NCBI RefSeq assembly: GCF_000418325.1
Contig: NC_021658.1
Span: 9,066,001 to 9,130,000 of the forward strand
Direction of reading: 5' to 3'
DNA: 64,000 nucleotides
DNA from: Sorangium cellulosum So0157-2
Lineage (GTDB): Bacteria > Myxococcota_A > Polyangia > Polyangiales > Polyangiaceae
Each line of letters opens with the position of its first letter. The stretch's first letter is position 1. Under the pieces are notes generated by a model that was not told the DNA's origin, ran no database searches, and saw only the letters and a program-made list of their open reading frames with translations. The position numbers and the translations under genes were made by a program. Shown piece after piece: positions 59,422-64,000 of the stretch.

Positions 59422-62400
59422 ATGGCGCGCGATAGGAATTTTCTGCGTCCGAACCTCGCCACGCTGTTCGTCCGGGTGGCGCCGCTCGTCCCCGTGCTCG
59501 CTTTGGTCGCCTCGCTCGCCGCAACCGGCTGCGCGGGGAGCTCGGAGGTCCCGACAGGGCCGACCGGGGCCGGCGGCGCGGGCGGCAGCGGAGGCCTCGG
59601 CGGCGCGGGCGGCGGCGGCGGCGACGGCGGCAGCGGCGGCGCGGGCGGGACCTGGAGCGGGAAGCTCGAGCTCTGCGTGCTCAACGAGGGAGGGCCGACC
59701 GGCGCGTGCGCGAGCCCCGAGGTCCTCGACTTCGCGTCGGTGCCGGCCGGCCGGCAGCGGACACGCCTGTTCCGCGTCGAGAACCAGACCGGGGAGGACG
59801 TCGTCTTCACCGAGGCCGGCATCCCCAGCGCCGACTTCGCCGTCCAGCCGGCGCGCTACGAGCCCGATCCGGCGAGCCCGGGCGCGTGGATCCGCGCCGC
59901 CGAGGCGCTGCCGGCCGAGAGCGAGCCGGGCGGCGCGCTCTATTTCGAGGTGACGTTCACCTCGAGGGGCGTCGCCGGGCCGCTGCCCGCCGATCGGGTG
60001 ACCGTGGAGGCCGAGATCGGCAGCGCGCGCGCGCCCGACGTGGTGGTGCCCGTCATCGGGCGGTCGGGCAGCTGTCCGGTCGGGACCGCGGCGTGCGACG
60101 ACGACCCGGACAACGGCTGCGAGGCCGACCTCCTGACGAGCGCGGCCCACTGCGGCGCGTGCGAGCAGCTGTGCGTCTCCCCGAACGGGACCACCGGCTG
60201 CATCGACGGGGTCTGCACGGTGTCGTCGTGCACCGACCACTTCGCCGACTGCGACGGCAACCCCACGAACGGCTGCGAGACGAACCTGCTGACCGACGTG
60301 GGGTCGTGCGGGGCGTGCGGGACGAGCTGCCTCAAGGAGCACACCACGGCGTTCTGCAACGGCGGCAACTGCAACATCATGGGGTGTGCGGAGAACCACG
60401 CCGACTGCGATCTCGACGCGCTGACCGGCTGCGAGACCGACCTCCTGACCAGCGCGGCCCACTGCGGCGGCTGCAACGTCGCCTGCGACTTCGCCCACGC
60501 GAGCGAGGCGTGCGTGGCCGGCGCGTGCGAGTTCGGGGCGTGCGACGCCGGCTACGCCGACTGCGACGGCGACCTGACGAACGGCTGCGAGGTCAACACC
60601 GGCACGAGCCTCGCGAACTGCGGCGCCTGCGGCGCTTCGTGCAGCTACCCGGGCGCGGCCGAGGCCTGCCTCTCGGGCGTCTGCGTGATGGGCGCCTGCG
60701 ACAGAGGCTTCGCCAACTGCGACAACGACCCGGCGAACGGCTGCGAGGTCGACACCGGCACGAGCCTCGCGAACTGCGGCGGCTGCAACATCGCCTGCTC
60801 GCTCCCGCACGCCGCCGAGTCGTGCCTCGCCAGCACCTGCGTGCTCGGCGACTGCGAGGCCGGGTATGCCAACTGCGACGACAACCCGGCGAACGGCTGC
60901 GAGGTGAGCACGAACACGAGCACCGCGCACTGCGGCGCCTGCGGCGCGACGTGCAACCTCCCGAACGCCACCGAGTCGTGCGTCGGCGGCAGCTGCGTGC
61001 TCGGCGCCTGCGCCGCGGGGTACGCCGACTGCGACGGCGACCCGGCGAACGGCTGCGAGGTCAATCTCGACAGCAGCGCCGCGAACTGCGGCGCCTGCGG
61101 CGTGGCGTGCGACCTCGCGAACGGCGCGGAGTCGTGCCTCGGCGGGACGTGCGTCCTCGGCGCGTGCGACCCGGGGTTCGCCAACTGCAACGCGAGCGCC
61201 CTCGACGGCTGCGAGGTCCACACGGCGAGCGATCTCGCGAACTGCGGCGGCTGCAAAATCGCCTGCTCGCTCCCGCACGCCGCCGAGTCGTGCCTCGCCG
61301 GCAGCTGCGTGCTCGGCGCCTGCGAGGCCGGCTTCGCCAACTGCGACGGCCAGGCGGCGAACGGCTGCGAGGCCGACACGCGCACGAGCGCCGCGCACTG
61401 CGGCGCCTGCGGCGCGGCGTGCGAGCTCGCGAACGCCGCCGAGGCGTGCGTCGCGGGGGCCTGCGGCCTCATCGCCTGCAACGCGGGGTACGCGAGCTGC
61501 AACGGCATCGACGCCGACGGGTGCGAGATCAGCACCGCGACGGATCCGGCGAACTGCGGCGCCTGCGGCATGAGCTGCGCCGCGGCGATGCCGAACGCGG
61601 CGGTCGGGTGCGGCGCGGGGGCGTGCACCTTCGAGGGCTGCCTGCCGGGCTACTACAACGTCGACGGGTCGCTCGCGAACGGCTGCGAGTACGCGTGCAC
61701 GTTCCTGAGCGACGTGGACCTGCCGGACGACGCGTTCGTCGACGCGAACTGCGACGGCATCGACGGCGACGCGAGCCAGGCGATCTTCGTCGCCACGGAC
61801 GGGAGCGACGCCAGCACCACCCCGGGCACGATGGCGCAGCCGAAGCTCACGGTCATGGGGGGCATCAACGAGGCGGTGCTGCGGGGGAAGACGCAGGTGT
61901 ACATCTCGCAGGGGCTCTACAACTTCCGGGTCACCCTCACGAGCGGCGTGTCGCTCTACGGCGGCTACAACCGGGCGCTCGGCTGGGCGCGATCGGCCTC
62001 GTCGATCGCCACCCTGCGCTCGGGGAGCACGGAGGGCGGCTACGCCGCGGCGGTCGAGGGGACGAACATCAACGCGCCCACGACGATCGATCGGCTGACG
62101 ATCATGACCCTGGACCTGGGGCTGTCGGCGGCGGGGACCTCGAACTACGCCATGCGGTGCATCAATTGCACGGCGGTGACGCTGAAGAACAGCAGGCTGG
62201 AGGCCGGCAACGGGGCGCCGGGCGCGGCGGGCGGCAGCGGGTCGACCGGCGAGGCGGGCGGCAACGGCTCGACCGGCGGGGCGGGCAGCTGCGACGGCGT
62301 AGGCACGCGCACCGGCGGGGCGGGGGGCACGTCGAGCTGCAGCCGCACGGGCGGCAACGGGGGCAACGGCGGTCCCGAGGGGGAGCACGCGGGCAGCGGC

Positions 62401-63048
62401 GGCCAGAACGGCGTGGGCGGGTCGCTCGGCGGGAACGGGGGCGCGCCGGGGAACAACACGAATCGCGCGCAGGCGGGCACCGCCGGCCAGAACGGCGCGA
62501 ACGGCGGGGTCGGGCTGAACGGCACCGGCGGCAACGGCGGGACGATCACGGGCAACCTCTGGCGGGCGAGGGCGGGCAACACCGGCGGAGCGGGCCTGCC
62601 CGGCAACGGGGCCGGCGGCGGCGGCGGCGGCGGCGGGGCCGGGGGCTGCGGCGGCCTCGGAGGCGTCGGGGGCAACGGGGGCGGCGGATCGTTCGGGCTG
62701 TTCCTGGTGAACTCGAACGGATTCCAGCTCATCGCCAACCAGATCTCCAGCGGCAACGGCGGCAACGGCGGCGCAGGCGGCGTCGGCGGCGCCGGCGGCA
62801 ACGGCGGCAACGGCGGGACGGTGTGCACAAGCGAGGTCGGCGCCGGCGGCAACGGCGGCCGCGGCGGCAACGGCGGCCAGGGTGGGTACGGCGGCGGCGG
62901 CGCGGGCGGCGTCTCGTACGGCCTTTACCGGATCGGAAGCAGCTCGGTGTCGTACGGGGGCAACGTCCTCGCGGCCGGCTCGGGGGGCGCCGGCGGCACC
63001 TCGATGGGGTTCCCGGGCAGCGCGGGGGCTTCAAGCAGCGTCAACTGA
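59422..63048 (+). CDS. Giant Cys-repeat and Gly-rich surface lipoprotein
   Basis: 1208 residues from the ATG at 59422. Signal ending in AATGC (lipobox). Order: Gly-rich linker; an Ig-like domain (RLFRVENQTGEDVVFTEAG); ten 52-residue Cys-rich repeats with pattern YADCDGDPANGCEVN / NCGACGxxC / AESCxxGxCVLGAC; then a beta-helix start (VATDGSDASTTPGTMAQPKL, TLTSGVSLYGGYNRALG) and about 250 residues of GGNGGxGG loops with interspersed coils. The beta-helix/Gly part is the same type as in the two lipoproteins at 32.8-36.0 kb. Probably an extended, disulfide-stapled, surface-exposed adhesin or matrix protein. Single gene. Confidence 0.88.
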   Translation: MARDRNFLRPNLATLFVRVAPLVPVLALVASLAATGCAGSSEVPTGPTGAGGAGGSGGLGGAGGGGGDGGSGGAGGTWSGKLELCVLNEGGPTGACASPEVLDFASVPAGRQRTRLFRVENQTGEDVVFTEAGIPSADFAVQPARYEPDPASPGAWIRAAEALPAESEPGGALYFEVTFTSRGVAGPLPADRVTVEAEIGSARAPDVVVPVIGRSGSCPVGTAACDDDPDNGCEADLLTSAAHCGACEQLCVSPNGTTGCIDGVCTVSSCTDHFADCDGNPTNGCETNLLTDVGSCGACGTSCLKEHTTAFCNGGNCNIMGCAENHADCDLDALTGCETDLLTSAAHCGGCNVACDFAHASEACVAGACEFGACDAGYADCDGDLTNGCEVNTGTSLANCGACGASCSYPGAAEACLSGVCVMGACDRGFANCDNDPANGCEVDTGTSLANCGGCNIACSLPHAAESCLASTCVLGDCEAGYANCDDNPANGCEVSTNTSTAHCGACGATCNLPNATESCVGGSCVLGACAAGYADCDGDPANGCEVNLDSSAANCGACGVACDLANGAESCLGGTCVLGACDPGFANCNASALDGCEVHTASDLANCGGCKIACSLPHAAESCLAGSCVLGACEAGFANCDGQAANGCEADTRTSAAHCGACGAACELANAAEACVAGACGLIACNAGYASCNGIDADGCEISTATDPANCGACGMSCAAAMPNAAVGCGAGACTFEGCLPGYYNVDGSLANGCEYACTFLSDVDLPDDAFVDANCDGIDGDASQAIFVATDGSDASTTPGTMAQPKLTVMGGINEAVLRGKTQVYISQGLYNFRVTLTSGVSLYGGYNRALGWARSASSIATLRSGSTEGGYAAAVEGTNINAPTTIDRLTIMTLDLGLSAAGTSNYAMRCINCTAVTLKNSRLEAGNGAPGAAGGSGSTGEAGGNGSTGGAGSCDGVGTRTGGAGGTSSCSRTGGNGGNGGPEGEHAGSGGQNGVGGSLGGNGGAPGNNTNRAQAGTAGQNGANGGVGLNGTGGNGGTITGNLWRARAGNTGGAGLPGNGAGGGGGGGGAGGCGGLGGVGGNGGGGSFGLFLVNSNGFQLIANQISSGNGGNGGAGGVGGAGGNGGNGGTVCTSEVGAGGNGGRGGNGGQGGYGGGGAGGVSYGLYRIGSSSVSYGGNVLAAGSGGAGGTSMGFPGSAGASSSVN
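60070..61700 (+). repeat. 156-bp Cys-rich tandem repeats
   Basis: Ten units of about 52 codons (plus a partial eleventh) in the giant lipoprotein, each with eight to nine Cys. Units 4-9 are most alike; some blocks, such as those coding for SLPHAAESCLA, are shared almost exactly between units 5 and 8. Confidence 0.9.
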
Positions 63049-63091
63049 GAAGACCAGCGGAGAAGGCCAAGGCGGCCGCACGGCCGCCTCT

Positions 63092-63259
63092 CGGCGCCAC
63101 CGTCTCCCCGACGAGACCGTCCATCCTGGCGAGCTCTTCGGCTCCCGCACCGTCCGCGACGGCTGCGGCCTGGAGCATGGGCGCTATGTCGACGATGGCG
63201 ACGTGGTCGCGCTGGAGGGCGAGGAGATCGGCGTCCTGCGCAACCGCGTGGTGCGGTAG
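63092..63259 (+). pseudogene. 3' remnant of a fumarylacetoacetate hydrolase-family gene
   Basis: The frame ending at 63259 reads HPGELFGSRTVRDGCGLEHG and DDGDVVALEGEEIGVLRNRV, the usual C-terminus of FAH-family enzymes (ELFGSGTV-GGCGLE... GD-VELE-EGIG-LRN-V). The catalytic domain upstream is absent, replaced by the end of the giant lipoprotein gene. Confidence 0.7.
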
Positions 63260-63310
63260 AAATGAGCATCCGGCGAAGGCTCTCAATCGCGAACGCGATA
63301 GAAAGCGCAG

Positions 63311-63589
63311 ATGACCATGACCGAGCTAACGTATCGATTCAAGGGCGACACACCTGAGGATATCACCGTGCGGCTGTTCGATATCAGGCAGGTGCGCGAC
63401 GCCGAGGATCCCGCGCCCTGGGGCATCAACGTAACCATCGCGTGGGGAGCGGAGATCGCGTTCGATCGCCTGCTCGCCGGTGCGGATCCGCTCCACGCCG
63501 TGGAGCTGGCTTGTCAGTTTGCCTCCAAGTACATCCGCGGCCGAGCGGAAGACGAGGGTGGCACGCTCGACCCACCGATCTCGCCCTGA
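63311..63589 (+). CDS. Small protein of unknown function
   Basis: 92 residues; starts at 63311 or 63317 (both ATG), with only a weak ribosome site. Compact alpha/beta composition (ELTYRFKGDTPEDITVRLFD, VELACQFASKYIRGR). No signal peptide. Resembles the many short conserved unknowns of these genomes; no family assigned with confidence. Confidence 0.65.
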   Translation: MTMTELTYRFKGDTPEDITVRLFDIRQVRDAEDPAPWGINVTIAWGAEIAFDRLLAGADPLHAVELACQFASKYIRGRAEDEGGTLDPPISP

Positions 63590-63783
63590 CGGCGACAAGC
63601 GGCCCCCGAATGCGGAGTTCTTCCAACCCACGCCTCGCCCAGGAGGCCTCGCAGAAGCACCCGAGCCGTTCGAGATCAGGAGCCGCCGCGCCGCCACCGT
63701 GCTCGACCGCCTGCCGTCGATCTCCGTCGGGTACACTGCCGGCGCACCCGCGCCTCCACCTCCTTCACGGAAAGCTCGCCCCC

Positions 63784-64000
63784 ATGAAGCACGCCTCCCT
63801 CGCGGCGCTCTCGCTTGCCCTCACCGCGTGCGCCGGACCGCTGGCCAAAGGGCCGTCGCCCGATCTCCGCCTGCGGCACGTCGTCCTGTACCAGAACGGC
63901 CTCGGCTACTTCGAGCGCACCGGCGTCATGTCGGGCGAGCGGCTCTCGCTCCGGTTCCGGGAGCGCGAGGTCGACGACGTGCTGAAGAGCATGGTGGTCG
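63784..64000 (+). CDS. DUF4139-type lipoprotein (5' end only)
   Basis: First 72 codons; continues past the window. Signal MKHASLAALSLALTAC with lipobox LTAC. The mature start LRHVVLYQNGLGYFERTG and the following REREVDDVLKSMVV match the beginning of DUF4139 (MuiA-like) proteins, which are beta-rich envelope proteins of unknown biochemical function. Confidence 0.85.
   Translation, partial: MKHASLAALSLALTACAGPLAKGPSPDLRLRHVVLYQNGLGYFERTGVMSGERLSLRFREREVDDVLKSMVV

Overview
The window is a high-GC chromosomal segment of a Gram-negative predatory or soil bacterium, most likely a myxobacterium of the Polyangiales (Sorangium/Polyangium type). The basis is the very GC-rich third codon positions, the many lipoproteins with a lipobox cysteine, three Hanks-type Ser/Thr kinases (one fused to a STAND ATPase and TPRs), TPR/PEGA membrane proteins, sigma factors fused to membrane tails, Gly-rich and Cys-rich secreted repeat proteins, and a DUF1592/DUF1552/copper-monooxygenase cluster. 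No rRNA, tRNA, CRISPR array or large biosynthetic cluster was seen.

Layout. 1-5.4 kb: a minus-strand operon of Ser/Thr kinase, TPR/PEGA beta-barrel-like protein and Kelch-repeat lipoprotein (runs off the left edge). 5.5-7.7 kb: a 5'-truncated IS66 transposase and a 130-bp palindromic element. 7.7-15.6 kb: an FHA/degenerate-GGDEF protein, a divergent GST/HxlR pair, an SGNH hydrolase, a small lipoprotein, and a divergent GFA/WYL-regulator pair. 15.6-25.8 kb: kinase-STAND-TPR protein, a three-gene secreted-protein operon, a sigma factor with a membrane tail, and a DUF4442 protein. 26-29.2 kb: vWA lipoprotein and GH1 glycosidase lipoprotein. 29.3-32.8 kb: a lower-GC island with recombinase and regulator remnants and a lectin/DNase I-like (CdtB-type) toxin-like gene whose signal peptide is put out of frame by a T8 tract. 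32.8-38.4 kb: two Gly-rich lipoproteins and a TPR/PEGA protein, divergent from a second membrane-tailed sigma factor. 38.5-44.1 kb: small unknown protein, DUF5690 transporter, K+-channel-like protein, methyltransferase, and a Gly/Gln-rich BON-domain protein. 44.5-48.9 kb: a Cys-rich lipoprotein and a second kinase/TPR/lipoprotein operon. 49-53.2 kb: a second palindromic element and a YqiJ/YqiK-type OB-fold plus flotillin pair. 53.2-58.8 kb: a large hairpin between convergent genes, then Cu-monooxygenase, a flotillin remnant, DUF1552, and a DUF1592 gene split by a 136-bp tandem duplication. 59.4-64 kb: a 1208-residue Cys-repeat/Gly-rich lipoprotein, a fumarylacetoacetate-hydrolase remnant, a small unknown protein and the start of a DUF4139 lipoprotein.

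Much of the window concerns the cell envelope: kinases with single membrane spans sit next to TPR/PEGA proteins and secreted lipoproteins, twice in the same gene order. The strongest candidates for unusual biology are the single-chain lectin-DNase toxin-like protein with its homopolymer switch, the 136-bp duplication that could reversibly inactivate a lipoprotein, the dispersed palindromic element, and the sigma factors carrying membrane tails. Functional statements rest on motifs read by eye; no database search was run.
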